From positions 1,364,001 to 1,428,000 of the forward strand of contig NZ_CP139301.1 in the NCBI RefSeq assembly GCF_034092395.1: a DNA stretch of 64,000 bases, written 5' to 3'. Both the position numbers and the translations under genes were made by a program. Shown here one piece after another: positions 39,847 through 49,980 of this stretch (position 1 is its first letter; every line of letters starts with the position of its first letter). The notes under the pieces are model-generated. The model was not told the origin of the DNA, searched no databases, and worked only from the letters and a program-made list of their open reading frames with translations. This DNA comes from Prochlorococcus sp. MIT 1307 (GTDB lineage: Bacteria; Cyanobacteriota; Cyanobacteriia; PCC-6307; Cyanobiaceae).

Positions 39847-41397
39847 ATGACTTCTTCAAAGTTATTTCTACGTGCTTTTTGCTTAAGTATTCCAGCAATT
39901 CTCTCTGGGTGTAGCCACTATTCTGTAGATCCATCAAGAAAAGTTGATTTATCTGAACAGGCAGCTAGTGGAGATTATTCGAAAACTATTGGTCAGAACT
40001 CTTCTCTCTTAGTTGGTTTAAAGCCTTATTTGGGAAGAGGGACTTCTGATTTAAGACCGGCTGAATCACTACGTCTAAAAAGTACTGGCAAACTTTTGAT
40101 ATTGAAGGATGCAAGTGGATTGGTTCACAAATCTCATGAGATCACAATTTCTTGGCGAAAGGTCCCTTTATCGACGCCTAAAATGCTTAGAAGGCAAGTC
40201 ATTGGACCTTTTGCAAGCTTTGAGTCTGCTGAGCGAGTAGCTCTTCAGTTAGAGAATGCAGGTATTTCAACGCAAATAGCACACCCTCAGGAATGGGAGC
40301 TTTGGGCTGCTTATCAAGCAACAGTGCCAAAGGCAATTAACGCTTTGCCCTGGAAGCAGACCCTTACTTCAGAAGTTCAACCTGTATTAAAGGGAGCCAG
40401 TGGGCATCGTTTAGTTGGTCCTATCAAGATAGAAGCTCCAGATGGAGTGCAATTCAATGATGGGGTTTATATGGGCCCCTTTTGGCTGCAAAAAGATGCA
40501 TATGGAAGCTGGACATTCGTAGAGCATGTCCCACTTGAAAGATATTTACTTGGAGTTGTTCCACATGAGATTGGTCCTGCGGCTCCATCAGCAGCGCTTG
40601 CGGCACAAGCGGTATTGGCGAGGACTTGGGCCTTGGCTAATCGCCATCGCTTTGCTGTTGATGGATATCATCTTTGTAGTGATACTCAGTGTCAGGTTTA
40701 CAAGGACCCTCGGCAAGCGAGTAAAAGGGTTAGAAATGCCATTACTAATACAGCTGGTAAATATTTGAGTTGGAGAAATAAGCCAATTCATTCTGTATAT
40801 CACGCTAGTAATGGAGGTGTTATGGCTTCTGCTAATGAGGCCTGGTCAATGTCCTCTGTTCCATATTTGAAAGCCCGATTAGATGGCTCCAAAGAATGGG
40901 TGAATAGTTTTCCTTTACCTCTAAAAAAGAAAGCTGCTATTCATTTGCTTAAGACTAAGGCCAATGGAGCATATGGGCGCCAACACTCTCGATTTAGGTG
41001 GACACGTAATTTCGATGCTGAAAAGTTAAAAAATGCATTGATTTCTTTTAAAGTTGCAAATAAATTTCCTGGTCAGGTAAAGGTTTTGGACCGTGGCATT
41101 AGTGGCAGAGTGCTGGCTTTAGAGATTTTGGCTAAAGACAAATCCTTCAAAACTGTCTTGAAATTAGATGAAATTAGGAGAGTTCTTCCTGATTTACCAA
41201 GCACATTATTTGTTGTGAATGAATTAAAAGACGGTTCCTGGCAGTTTTTTGGTGGAGGTTTTGGCCATGGTGTAGGTATGTCCCAGTCGGGTGCTATTGA
41301 TTTGGCAATGCGAGGATGGAAGACTTCGCAAATTCTTCAACACTATTACCCAGGTACAACTTATGGAACTTTGCAGGACTTACCCAAAGCCCCTTAG
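39847..41397 (+). CDS. SpoIID/LytB-domain lipoprotein with a SPOR-like segment
   Basis: A 516-residue predicted lipoprotein: signal peptide with lipobox LSGC (C22). Residues about 114-152 (RRQVIGPFASFESAERVALQ, then LENAGISTQIA) read like a SPOR peptidoglycan-binding repeat. The C-terminal half is a SpoIID/LytB domain: YLLGVVPHEIGPAAPSAALAAQAVLARTWAL, CQVYKD, VYHASNGGV and GGGFGHGVGMSQSGAIDLA. SpoIID of Bacillus is a lytic transglycosylase active on denuded glycan; non-sporulating cyanobacteria also carry this family, where its role is unclear. A GT2 gene follows 24 bases later. Confidence 0.85.
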   Translation: MTSSKLFLRAFCLSIPAILSGCSHYSVDPSRKVDLSEQAASGDYSKTIGQNSSLLVGLKPYLGRGTSDLRPAESLRLKSTGKLLILKDASGLVHKSHEITISWRKVPLSTPKMLRRQVIGPFASFESAERVALQLENAGISTQIAHPQEWELWAAYQATVPKAINALPWKQTLTSEVQPVLKGASGHRLVGPIKIEAPDGVQFNDGVYMGPFWLQKDAYGSWTFVEHVPLERYLLGVVPHEIGPAAPSAALAAQAVLARTWALANRHRFAVDGYHLCSDTQCQVYKDPRQASKRVRNAITNTAGKYLSWRNKPIHSVYHASNGGVMASANEAWSMSSVPYLKARLDGSKEWVNSFPLPLKKKAAIHLLKTKANGAYGRQHSRFRWTRNFDAEKLKNALISFKVANKFPGQVKVLDRGISGRVLALEILAKDKSFKTVLKLDEIRRVLPDLPSTLFVVNELKDGSWQFFGGGFGHGVGMSQSGAIDLAMRGWKTSQILQHYYPGTTYGTLQDLPKAP

Positions 41398-41421
41398 AGT
41401 TTCTGCACTGCGAGAATATTC

Positions 41422-42753
41422 ATGGCTGCGGTTGCTGTGACTGGACAGTACCGACGTGGCAAGACAGCCTTGTTCTTGATTGCTTGTTGTTGTGCTGGTG
41501 CAGCACCACATTGGATGGAATCTGAAAGTAGTCTTTGGCCTGTTTTGATTTTGGTGTTTTTGTTAGGCAGTCATGGTTTGAGGACTGTTTTTTTGCGAGA
41601 TCGTGAACAGTCGTTGGTCAAGTCGAATTCCAGCTCATTTCAATTAATAGATGAAAAAAGTTTGCCGAATGTTGATGTTTTGATTGCGGCCAGAGATGAA
41701 GAAGCAGTAATTGAAAGATTGGTTGCGCATATTGCCTCGCTTTCTTATCCCAAAGAAAAAATTTCTACTTGGATTATTGATGATGGGAGTCAGGATCGAA
41801 CTCCCTTAATTTTGGAAAAGTTATGTTTGCAGCATAAGAATCTTCATGTTATTAGGCGGTCAAGTTCTGCAGGTGGCGGTAAATCAGGAGCTCTTAATAA
41901 GGCTTTAACCAAGGTGCATGGTGATTGGTTATTGATTCTTGATGCAGATGCTCAATTGCAGCAGGATTCACTTCATCGTCTTGTTTCTTATGCAAGAGCT
42001 GGTGGGTGGTCAGCTGTTCAATTGAGAAAAGCAGTGATAAATGCCTCTGAAAATCATTTAACAAGTTTTCAGGCTATGGAAATGGCTATGGATGCAGTTA
42101 TTCAGCAAGGACGTTTAGCAGGAAGGGGAGTAGTTGAGTTACGAGGGAATGGCCAGCTTCTCTTTCGCCCAGTGATTGATCAATGTGGAGGTTTTAATGA
42201 AGACACAGTTACTGATGATCTGGATCTTAGTTTTCGCTTGCTTATTTCTGGAGCATTGGTGGGTATTCTTTGGGATCCACCAGTTCAAGAAGAGGGTGTT
42301 GGAACAATTCCAGGTCTTTGGAGACAGAGACAACGTTGGGCTGAAGGAGGCTTGCAGCGATTTCTTGATTATTGGCCTTTGTTGATGTCTAATCGGCTGA
42401 CTTTTCTCCAGCGTTGGGATTTGATGTGTTTCTTTCTTCTTCAATACTCCCTTCCAATTGTTTCTTTATTTGATTTAATTACATCTGTAGTTACTAGAAC
42501 GATGCCTGTTTATTGGCCTCTTTCAATCGCTGCCTTCAGTATTTCTGGATTAGCATATTGGCGTGGTTGTCGAACTATTAGTGAAGGGCCTGAATTACCT
42601 TCTCCTGATCCTTTCAGATTATTGATGGCAATCATTTATTTGGGGCATTGGTTTGTAGTAATTCCTTGGGTTACTGTTCGAATGGCTGTTTTCCCTAAGA
42701 AGCTTGTATGGGCTAAGACAAATCATCATGGACAACAAACGGTCCAAGTATGA
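41422..42753 (+). CDS. Membrane-bound family 2 glycosyltransferase
   Basis: A 443-residue processive-type GT2 enzyme. The catalytic domain has VDVLIAARDEEAVIERL (around 84-100), IIDDGSQDRT, the metal-binding DADAQL (174-179), TDDLDLSFRL and the QRQRW motif (around 298). One hydrophobic helix lies near 38-52 and several follow the catalytic domain (about 325-435), typical of cellulose/hyaluronan synthase-like enzymes. The polysaccharide product is unknown. It lies 24 bases after the SpoIID-like gene, and the pair may act on the envelope. Confidence 0.87.
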   Translation: MAAVAVTGQYRRGKTALFLIACCCAGAAPHWMESESSLWPVLILVFLLGSHGLRTVFLRDREQSLVKSNSSSFQLIDEKSLPNVDVLIAARDEEAVIERLVAHIASLSYPKEKISTWIIDDGSQDRTPLILEKLCLQHKNLHVIRRSSSAGGGKSGALNKALTKVHGDWLLILDADAQLQQDSLHRLVSYARAGGWSAVQLRKAVINASENHLTSFQAMEMAMDAVIQQGRLAGRGVVELRGNGQLLFRPVIDQCGGFNEDTVTDDLDLSFRLLISGALVGILWDPPVQEEGVGTIPGLWRQRQRWAEGGLQRFLDYWPLLMSNRLTFLQRWDLMCFFLLQYSLPIVSLFDLITSVVTRTMPVYWPLSIAAFSISGLAYWRGCRTISEGPELPSPDPFRLLMAIIYLGHWFVVIPWVTVRMAVFPKKLVWAKTNHHGQQTVQV

Positions 42754-42766
42754 GGTTGGGAAATTT

Positions 42767-44509
42767 TTAGATTTCTATATCTAACACTTTGCCATTAAAG
42801 AAATCAGCTAGATTTTTTGCTTTGTTGTCAATTTCATTGTCTACCTCAGCTTGCTTATTGCTGGTATTTGAATCTGTATTTTCTTTGCTTTGAGGCAATG
42901 AGTTTCGAGTTATTTGGTTTGTTGTGGATTGACTCTTTAAATGAAAGCTTGAAGAATTTGTTTGATTAGATAATTCTGCTTTGATTGGTAATGATTCATT
43001 ATCAGGCAAGCTTTCTAGCATCAGCTCTCTAGGACTTCCAAGAGTTGTTTGTATGGCTTGCTCAAGAAGACTGAGTCGACTTTGAACCATTCCCATCCAG
43101 TTTGTTGATACTTGGATAAAGGCTTTTTTGTTAGTTAAGCGAACAAGTTTTGCTTGTTGCGATAGCAGCATTCTTGTAGAAGGAAGCTCGAGACTGCCAA
43201 GAATTTGTTGCCACAGCTCAGTCAAATTTTCCTTTGGTTCATTTTCAGTATTTATTGGAACATTGCTTGAATTGTTGATTCTGACTTTTTGATCGGATGG
43301 CTTAGTTATTGGGGCGATTGGCTGTTGGTTTTCTTGCGCAGATTTTTGTTTAATAAGGCTGATATCCTTTATTTTTCCTTTGTTCTCAAGTTGAATTTTG
43401 CTTTGGGTTTGTTCACTTCTTGACAGTAGACCAAGCAACAAGACTTCTAGCCACAGTCGAGGTTGCATACTGTGGCGTAGTTGAGTTTCTGTTCCTTTGA
43501 GCTTTGCTTGCCATTCTAAAAGCTTTTCAAGCGTCAATTGATTCGCAAGCTCTCCTAGTTCTTTGTGTAACTCCTGAGACACACTTGCCAGGTTAGGACG
43601 ATCCGGGGCTGCATTTAGAAGGACGAGATCTCTAAGTATTGAGGCCAAACCTTGAAGAATTGGTAAGGGATCTCTTCCATGATCCAGAAGATGTCGGCAA
43701 GTGATTAAAAGCTTTATTGGGTCTTCTTGCGCTAAGGCATTGGCAAGTGTTAGCAACTCTTGCTCAGGAACGGCACCTATTAAATCCCAAACTGAATTGA
43801 TTTGGATTGGCTGTGGTAGCAGACTGAGCTGGTCCAGCAGACTTTCAGCATCTCTTAGGCCTCCTTGAGCTCTTTGAGCAATTAAATCAAGTGCTTTTGG
43901 CTCAATTGAAATTGCTTCTTTAGAAGCAATCATTGCGAGATGTTTGGTTAGTGCTTTGAGTGGAATTCTTCTAAAATCAAAGCATTGGCAACGACTAAGA
44001 ATAGTTGGCAGTACTCGCTGTGGATCTGTTGTGGCAAGTACAAATACAACTTTTGGGGGTGGCTCTTCAAGTGTTTTGAGTAGTGCATTGAAGGCAGCGG
44101 TGGAGAGCATATGACATTCGTCTATTACATAGACTTTCCATCGAGCTTGGACAGGGGAGAAACGAGACCTTTCAATTAGTTCACGGATATTGTCAACACC
44201 TGTGTTGGAAGCAGCGTCAATTTCTATTACGTCCAGTGATGTGCCTAAGGAAATAGCGTTGCAAACCTCGCAACTACCGCATGGTTCAGTGGTTGGTTGT
44301 GTACTTGAGAGGCAATTTAAAGAGCGGGCCAGAATTCTTGCACTTGAGGTTTTCCCTGTTCCTCTAGGCCCACTAAATAGATAAGCAGGAGCTATTCGAT
44401 TTGAAATAAGTGCTTGTTTCAGAGTTGTTGCAATAGCCTCTTGACCTACAAGCTCGTCGAAGCGTTCCGGTCTGTATTTGTGATGCAGCGGCTGGTAGGT
44501 CTCGCTCAT
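42767..44509 (-). CDS. dnaX: DNA polymerase III subunit gamma/tau
   Basis: The clamp-loader ATPase of replication, 580 residues from ATG at 44509 (MSETYQPLHHKYRPERFDEL). The seven extra codons of the open frame upstream are unlikely. Walker A GPRGTGKT (47-54), the zinc module (C66, C77, C80, C83), VIDECHMLS and TTDPQRVLPTILSRCQCFDF are intact. The C-terminal region is hydrophilic and Gln/Asn/Ser-rich, ending DFFNGKVLDIEI. It follows the LRAT-like gene by 27 bases and converges on the GT2 gene. Confidence 0.96.
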   Translation of the reverse strand: MSETYQPLHHKYRPERFDELVGQEAIATTLKQALISNRIAPAYLFSGPRGTGKTSSARILARSLNCLSSTQPTTEPCGSCEVCNAISLGTSLDVIEIDAASNTGVDNIRELIERSRFSPVQARWKVYVIDECHMLSTAAFNALLKTLEEPPPKVVFVLATTDPQRVLPTILSRCQCFDFRRIPLKALTKHLAMIASKEAISIEPKALDLIAQRAQGGLRDAESLLDQLSLLPQPIQINSVWDLIGAVPEQELLTLANALAQEDPIKLLITCRHLLDHGRDPLPILQGLASILRDLVLLNAAPDRPNLASVSQELHKELGELANQLTLEKLLEWQAKLKGTETQLRHSMQPRLWLEVLLLGLLSRSEQTQSKIQLENKGKIKDISLIKQKSAQENQQPIAPITKPSDQKVRINNSSNVPINTENEPKENLTELWQQILGSLELPSTRMLLSQQAKLVRLTNKKAFIQVSTNWMGMVQSRLSLLEQAIQTTLGSPRELMLESLPDNESLPIKAELSNQTNSSSFHLKSQSTTNQITRNSLPQSKENTDSNTSNKQAEVDNEIDNKAKNLADFFNGKVLDIEI

Positions 44510-44536
44510 TCGCTGCTTGCGACATATCAAGAATAC

Positions 44537-45214
44537 TCATTTTTTAGACTTTGCTTTCTTAAGGAGCCTAGTAATTTCAACTTCAACACTTTCTATAGTA
44601 TTTAATTGATCACCAAGATTTTGTCCTTGCACGATCAAAGCTTGTGTTTTTTGGTTTTGATATGGACTTGTATTTGATTGTTGATTAGTATTGATCAAAC
44701 CCTCTAATTCTTGTAAAGTCGATTCAAGCTTATTAATGAGAATTAATCGTAATCTTTTAAGGATTTTTGTTATTTTCTGAGCTTTTTGTTGCGTAGACTT
44801 GTCAGTTAGGTCTTGCTTTAAAAGGAGATTTAAAGTAGTCCAAAAGGCTGCAGGTATTATCGTTCCTATTGCCATTGCGCCAAGACTGCTTTTTTTGAGG
44901 AAGTCTTCTGTTTGGTTGCTGTGATGCTTGCCTGTTTTGCACCAGTTTGCAAAATGCTCACAATTATTGAAAAGTAAGTTGTATCTTTGTTCCCCAATTC
45001 GACTAATTGCTCGTCGTAAAGTTAAATCATTTGAGGAAGCATTATCATGAATGATTACCTTAATATTTTGACCTGCACTGAAATCTTGAATTGAGCTTCT
45101 AAGAATTTCATGCCCCTCTTGATAATGAGCCACTGTCCCATCGCCTAGATCAATCCCGTGATGCTTAAAAAGACCATGATGCCTTGGTACTTCAAGATGA
45201 TCGGCGACACTCAC
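44537..45214 (-). CDS. LRAT/NC-domain (NlpC/P60 superfamily) membrane protein
   Basis: A 225-residue protein from GTG at 45214, 4 bases after the clpX stop; the frame is open to 45292 but would overlap clpX by 74 bases. The lecithin:retinol acyltransferase-like domain shows HHGIDLGDGTVAHY (catalytic His around 19) and NNCEHFANWC with nucleophile C85. One hydrophobic segment follows (about 109-130, SLGAMAIGTIIPAAFWTTLN) and then a long charged helical tail. Family members are acyltransferases or phospholipases, or thiol hydrolases; the substrate here is unknown. It sits between clpX and dnaX. Confidence 0.8.
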   Translation of the reverse strand: MSVADHLEVPRHHGLFKHHGIDLGDGTVAHYQEGHEILRSSIQDFSAGQNIKVIIHDNASSNDLTLRRAISRIGEQRYNLLFNNCEHFANWCKTGKHHSNQTEDFLKKSSLGAMAIGTIIPAAFWTTLNLLLKQDLTDKSTQQKAQKITKILKRLRLILINKLESTLQELEGLINTNQQSNTSPYQNQKTQALIVQGQNLGDQLNTIESVEVEITRLLKKAKSKK

Positions 45215-45218
45215 GTAT

Positions 45219-46583
45219 TTATGCAGGCTCTTGTTCTGAGCGTTCCTCTTTAGAAGGTAGTGATAAAACTTTTCCACCGGTATGTTCATCAACCATTGCT
45301 CTAGTGATGGTGAAATTTTTCACATTCTTTTTAGATGGCAGGTCATACATGAGTTCAAGCATTAATTCCTCAATTATTCCTCTTAATGCTCTTGCACCGG
45401 TTTTACGCCTATGAGCTTCCTGAGCAATAGCTTCAACAGCATTATTGTCAAATTCCAGTTCAACATTGTCCATGCTGAGAAGGGTTTTGAATTGTTTTAC
45501 AAGTGCATCACGAGGCTCGGTAAGAATTGATTCCAAAGCTTCTGCATCTAGAGGGTCTAAGACAGCAGTTACGGGAATTCGGCCGATAAATTCTGGGATC
45601 AGGCCATAGCGCACGAGATCGTCTGGTTCGAGATGATGGAGCACCTCTTGGGCTTTTAAATCTCTATTTATAACGTTTCTTCCATGTTTATCGCTTTGCG
45701 TGAACCCTATTGAATTACGACCCAATCGTTTTTGAATTACATCTTCAAGGCCTACAAACGCACCTCCACAAATGAAAAGTATCTGACTTGTATCGATTTG
45801 TATGCAATCGTGATAAGGGTGTTTGCGCCCTCCCTGTGGAGGAACATTTGCTACTGTGCCTTCAAGCATTTTCAGCAACGCTTGCTGAACGCCTTCTCCA
45901 GATACGTCTCTAGTTATAGAAGGATTTTCACTTTTTCTGGCTATTTTATCTATTTCGTCTAGGTAAATAATTCCTCTTTGAGCTAAATCGACATCCATAT
46001 CTGCTTTTTGTAGAAGTCGAAGCAGGATATTTTCTACGTCTTCGCCTACGTAACCTGCTTCTGTAAGTGTTGTTGCATCCGCTACTGCGAATGGAACATC
46101 AAGGAGTTCTGCGAGTGTTTGTGCAAGAAGGGTTTTGCCGCAACCAGTTGGGCCAATTAATAAAATGTTCGATTTGTGCAACTTGGTGGCTGTCTTATCA
46201 GTTTCACCTTGGCCATCTCCTTGCCATGCCAGCCTTTTGTAGTGATTGTAAACAGCGACTGAGAGGATTTTTTTTGCAGCTTCTTGTCCCACTACTTGGT
46301 CATCTAAGAAAGTTTTGATTGCTAATGGTTTTGGTATAGAGGCCAGTGTGGGTGCAGGTTTTCCACTATGACGAGTTGCTGGTGAACTTTTGCGATTAGC
46401 TTCATTGCTTTGTCTCGAGCTTCCATTGGTTTGGCTATCTAAAAGCTCCTCATCCAAAATTTCATTGCATAGGTCTATGCATTCATCACAAATGTAAACT
46501 CCAGGCCCTGCTATAAGCTTTCGCACTTGCTCTTGCGACTTGCCACAAAATGAGCATTTCAGATGGGCGTCGAACTTTGCCAT
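45219..46583 (-). CDS. clpX: ATP-dependent Clp protease ATP-binding subunit
   Basis: A 454-residue AAA+ unfoldase that feeds substrates to ClpP. The N-terminal zinc-binding domain has four cysteines (C10, C13, C32, C35) and the [18 protein letters not shown] segment. Walker A GPTGCGKT is at 144-151, followed by the pore loop region ([14 protein letters not shown]) and Walker [11 protein letters not shown]. The IGF loop that contacts ClpP is seen as NSIGFTQ. Its gene follows clpP on the same strand, 117 bases away. Confidence 0.97.
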   Translation of the reverse strand: MAKFDAHLKCSFCGKSQEQVRKLIAGPGVYICDECIDLCNEILDEELLDSQTNGSSRQSNEANRKSSPATRHSGKPAPTLASIPKPLAIKTFLDDQVVGQEAAKKILSVAVYNHYKRLAWQGDGQGETDKTATKLHKSNILLIGPTGCGKTLLAQTLAELLDVPFAVADATTLTEAGYVGEDVENILLRLLQKADMDVDLAQRGIIYLDEIDKIARKSENPSITRDVSGEGVQQALLKMLEGTVANVPPQGGRKHPYHDCIQIDTSQILFICGGAFVGLEDVIQKRLGRNSIGFTQSDKHGRNVINRDLKAQEVLHHLEPDDLVRYGLIPEFIGRIPVTAVLDPLDAEALESILTEPRDALVKQFKTLLSMDNVELEFDNNAVEAIAQEAHRRKTGARALRGIIEELMLELMYDLPSKKNVKNFTITRAMVDEHTGGKVLSLPSKEERSEQEPA

Positions 46584-46700
46584 CGGCGGGCTGAATAGTT
46601 CAGATAGTAGTTACAGGATTGACGGAATGGTGAGTCAGCCTGAGCTCATAGGATCGTTCGGGATAAGTGCTTCGTCAGCCTTCCTTAACGATTCAAGTGT

Positions 46701-47354
46701 TTAGAGACTGGTGACCACTTTGTCAATTAGGCCATATTCAACCGCTTCTTGCGGCGAAAGGAAGAGGTCTCTGTCAGTATCCTCAGCAATCTTGTTGAGA
46801 GGTTGTCCAGTGTGTTGGGCTATGAGTTCATTAAGTGTGTCTTTTAAGAAGAGAATTTCTTTAGCTTGAATTTCAATTTCTACTGCTTGTCCTTGTGCAC
46901 CACCGAGTGGTTGATGAATCATAATTCGTGCATTAGGCAGGGCTAGACGCTTACTTTTTGCTCCGCCAGAAAGGAGAAAAGCACCCATACTTGCGGCGAG
47001 TCCATAGCAGATAGTTACTACATCTGGGTTTACTTGCTGCATAGTGTCGTAGATCGCTAGTCCTGCAGTCACTGAGCCCCCAGGCGAGTTGATATAGATC
47101 TGTATATCTTTTTCGGGATCCTCGGCTTCTAAGAAAAGCATTTGCGCTACCAGTGCATCTGCTACTTGATCATTTACTTCAGTGCCGAGAAAAATAATTC
47201 TTTCTCGGAGTAATCGTGAGTAAATATCAAATGATCGGTCTCCTCGCCCTGATTGCTCAATAACTGTGGGGAGAATTCCTGGGCCTGAGGAAGGGCGGTA
47301 CCCATGCCATTGATTATGAATGGGATGAGTTTGGATATTGTTGATCACGCGCAA
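46701..47354 (-). CDS. clpP: ATP-dependent Clp protease proteolytic subunit
   Basis: A 217-residue serine protease subunit. Catalytic serine S122 lies in [11 protein letters not shown], histidine H147 in [12 protein letters not shown], and the Asp near [11 protein letters not shown]. The frame begins at TTG 47354; a GTG at 47348 is an equally possible start. The first 25 or so residues are variable, and the conserved part begins at [20 protein letters not shown]. It forms a tig-clpP-clpX unit. Confidence 0.96.
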   Translation of the reverse strand: MRVINNIQTHPIHNQWHGYRPSSGPGILPTVIEQSGRGDRSFDIYSRLLRERIIFLGTEVNDQVADALVAQMLFLEAEDPEKDIQIYINSPGGSVTAGLAIYDTMQQVNPDVVTICYGLAASMGAFLLSGGAKSKRLALPNARIMIHQPLGGAQGQAVEIEIQAKEILFLKDTLNELIAQHTGQPLNKIAEDTDRDLFLSPQEAVEYGLIDKVVTSL

Positions 47355-47395
47355 GAGGAGATACGGTTAATTGGAATCAATCTATTTGGTATAGC

Positions 47396-48775
47396 TCAAG
47401 GCTTGGTATTTTTTGTAGTTGCTTTTTTAGATTTCACCTTGCCTTCTTCATTGTTCGACTTGGGATCAGTTTCTGTAATTTTGCTGTTTTCTTCTAGCCA
47501 CTCTACAAGTTTTTCTTCTAATAAGTCTTCCTGAATAGCAGTTCGGAGCCTTTTGGGGTCAAGATTTTTTTCTGTTGAAATCTCTTGTTTAAATTCTTGA
47601 AACTTGCTTTCGACATCTTTGTCTTCCACTTCGACTTTTTCTTCTTCTGCAAGAGCTTGTAGTGCCAGTTTGCGACGAAGGTTTTCTTTTGCTTCCTCCT
47701 GAGAAGATTCCATCAGTGATTTAACAAGATCAGGCGTAAATATTGACTTAACATCCATACCCTGCTGGGCAAACTTGTGAGCCGTTTGCTCAATTATATT
47801 TCTTACTTCTTGATCAATTAAGGTTTTAGGAAGTTCAACTTCTAATTGTTTAACTAGTGACTTGATTAAGGCTTCTTTGCGATTGTTCTGATGGCGACGC
47901 TTTGCATCTTCTTTGAGTCTATTTTCTAATTCTTCCCTTAGTTCGATCATAGTTGATTTGTCACTTGCTTGCTTTGCAAATTCATCATCTAATTTTGGGA
48001 GTTCTCGTGTTTTTAAGTCTTTAAGAGTCACGGCGAAATTTGCTTTTTTCCCTCGAGCACTTTCTTCTTGATAGTCTTCTGGAAATTGGCATTTTAAGAC
48101 TTTTTGATCATTAATTTTCATCTTGATTATCCCTTCTACAAAGCCTGGAATCATTTGACCTTCTTCTAATTCGATATCCATGGAATCTGCACTTCCACCT
48201 TTTATCTCACTACCATCCTCGTATTGACCTTTGAAACTAACAACCGCTACATCCCCTTTACTTGCTGCACGGTCTTCTACAGGTACTAGGGTTGCTAATT
48301 GTTTTTGTGATTGTTTGATTAACTCGTCCACTTGTTTAGGGTCAAATGTGATTGCCTCAGCTTCTGCCTCTAAACCTTTTGTTGCTTTTAATTTTGGAGT
48401 TGGAGGTATATCTGTTTCTAAAGTGACATTAAGGATTTCAGAAGGATTAAAACTTTCAAATACAGCTTCAAATCCACCATTTAACTCTGGTTCACAAAGA
48501 GCCTCGATCGATTCTTTTGTTAAGGCTTCTCTCCAAACTGTTTCTAATAGTGCTTCTAATGCAGTGGCTTTGATTCGCGCAACGCCTATTTGCTGAAGAA
48601 TTACCGCTCTTGGCACTTTCCCTTGACGGAATCCTGGAAGTTTGATTGATCGACTCAGTCGAGATAATGCTTCTTCGTAACTGGCTTTACAGCGTTCAGC
48701 TGGTATCTCTAATTCCACCGCAATGCGGCTACCAGGTAAGGCATTGGTTTTGATTTGCAATGCAGCAGCACTCAT
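47396..48775 (-). CDS. tig: Trigger factor (ribosome-associated chaperone)
   Basis: A 459-residue ribosome-bound peptidyl-prolyl isomerase/chaperone. The ribosome-binding motif GFRQGKVPR is in the N-terminal domain; the central FKBP-like domain includes VAVVSFKGQYEDGSEIKGG and IPGFVEGI; a helical C-terminal domain follows. The C terminus is lysine-rich and polar (KVKSKKATTKNTKP). The start at 48775 (MSAAALQIKTN) is preferred over the open codons up to 48802. Divergent from asd. Confidence 0.95.
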   Translation of the reverse strand: MSAAALQIKTNALPGSRIAVELEIPAERCKASYEEALSRLSRSIKLPGFRQGKVPRAVILQQIGVARIKATALEALLETVWREALTKESIEALCEPELNGGFEAVFESFNPSEILNVTLETDIPPTPKLKATKGLEAEAEAITFDPKQVDELIKQSQKQLATLVPVEDRAASKGDVAVVSFKGQYEDGSEIKGGSADSMDIELEEGQMIPGFVEGIIKMKINDQKVLKCQFPEDYQEESARGKKANFAVTLKDLKTRELPKLDDEFAKQASDKSTMIELREELENRLKEDAKRRHQNNRKEALIKSLVKQLEVELPKTLIDQEVRNIIEQTAHKFAQQGMDVKSIFTPDLVKSLMESSQEEAKENLRRKLALQALAEEEKVEVEDKDVESKFQEFKQEISTEKNLDPKRLRTAIQEDLLEEKLVEWLEENSKITETDPKSNNEEGKVKSKKATTKNTKP

Positions 48776-48857
48776 TGGGATAGGAGATTGTGACCAGTAC
48801 AAATCACATTAATTAAGCGCGGGACAATCCCTTGACGCGTATTGTGGCATCAACGCT

Positions 48858-48885
48858 TTGACTGCTGAAGGGTGAGCCTTATATT
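48858..48885 (+). promoter_or_regulatory. Candidate sigma-70-type promoter of asd
   Basis: TTGACT (48858-48863) and TATATT (48880-48885) with a 16-base spacer, about 64 bases upstream of the asd start. They lie in the 173-base divergent gap with tig. This is pattern matching only; no transcription start is known. Confidence 0.4.
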
Positions 48886-48948
48886 GCATAAGGTCATGAC
48901 GTTTGAGTCGCTCAATCTTCTGTTAAAGGTCTATACCTCATTAATTCG

Positions 48949-49980
48949 TTGTTTTTCAAACCACTGCCTCAGAACAAACCACTAATTGTTGCTGTCCTTG
49001 GTTCAAGCGGGGCAGTAGGCCAAGAGTTGATTGGACTTTTAGAGGAGCGTTCTTTTCCTGTTAGTCAGTTGCGCTTATTAGCATCTAAGCGTTCAGCAGG
49101 AAGTGTGCAGATTTGGAAAGGTACCAAAGTTAAGGTGCAAGAGGTTAGTGAAGTGACTTTTCAAGGTGTTGATCTTGTTTTAGCTTCTGCTGGGGGATCA
49201 GTGTCACGTGATTGGCGACACGCTATTAATGCTGCTGGTGCAGTGATGATTGATAATTCCAGTGCTTTTCGTATGGATTCAGATGTGCCATTAGTAGTTC
49301 CAGAGGTGAATCCTGAGACTGTTTTTAATCATCATGGGGTGATAGCGAACCCTAATTGCACGACAATTTTGTTAGCTTTAATTCTTGCTCCATTAGCAAA
49401 ACGCATTCCAATACGAAGAGTAATTGTTTCTACATATCAGTCAGTTAGTGGTGCAGGGGCAAAAGCCATGGAAGAGCTGAAAAATCTGAGCCTAAAAGTT
49501 TTGAATGGTGAGAACCCTGATAGTGAGGTATTGCCTTATTCACTTGCTTTTAATCTATTTCTTCACAATTCACCACTTCAAGAAAATAGCTATTGCGAAG
49601 AAGAAATGAAAATGGTCAATGAAACAAAAAAGATTTTGGGATTACCAGAGTTGCAGTTCACTGCAACGTGTGTACGTGTTCCAGTCCTAAGGGCACATTC
49701 TGAGTCAGTAAATGTTGAGTTTGTTGAGCCTTTTCCTCTTAAAGAAGCTCAAGACATTTTAAATTCTGCTGCAGGAGTGACTTTAATTGAAGACTTTCAA
49801 AAGAATCGTTTCCCTATGCCCATAGATGTTACTGGCCAAGATGATGTTGCAGTGGGTCGAATTCGTCAAGATATCAGTAACAAGAATTGCTTAGAGCTCT
49901 GGTTATGTGGTGATCAGATTCGAAAAGGTGCGGCTCTTAATGCAATACAAATTGCAGAATTATTAGTAAATAAGTCATGA
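48949..49980 (+). CDS. asd: Aspartate-semialdehyde dehydrogenase
   Basis: A 343-residue enzyme reducing aspartyl phosphate to the semialdehyde, the branch to lysine, threonine and methionine. The NADP loop [18 protein letters not shown], the active-site cysteine in NPNCTT and the [14 protein letters not shown] segment are present. The start is TTG at 48949, since no ATG or GTG precedes the conserved N terminus. Its TGA overlaps the dapA ATG (ATGA). Confidence 0.96.
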   Translation: MFFKPLPQNKPLIVAVLGSSGAVGQELIGLLEERSFPVSQLRLLASKRSAGSVQIWKGTKVKVQEVSEVTFQGVDLVLASAGGSVSRDWRHAINAAGAVMIDNSSAFRMDSDVPLVVPEVNPETVFNHHGVIANPNCTTILLALILAPLAKRIPIRRVIVSTYQSVSGAGAKAMEELKNLSLKVLNGENPDSEVLPYSLAFNLFLHNSPLQENSYCEEEMKMVNETKKILGLPELQFTATCVRVPVLRAHSESVNVEFVEPFPLKEAQDILNSAAGVTLIEDFQKNRFPMPIDVTGQDDVAVGRIRQDISNKNCLELWLCGDQIRKGAALNAIQIAELLVNKS

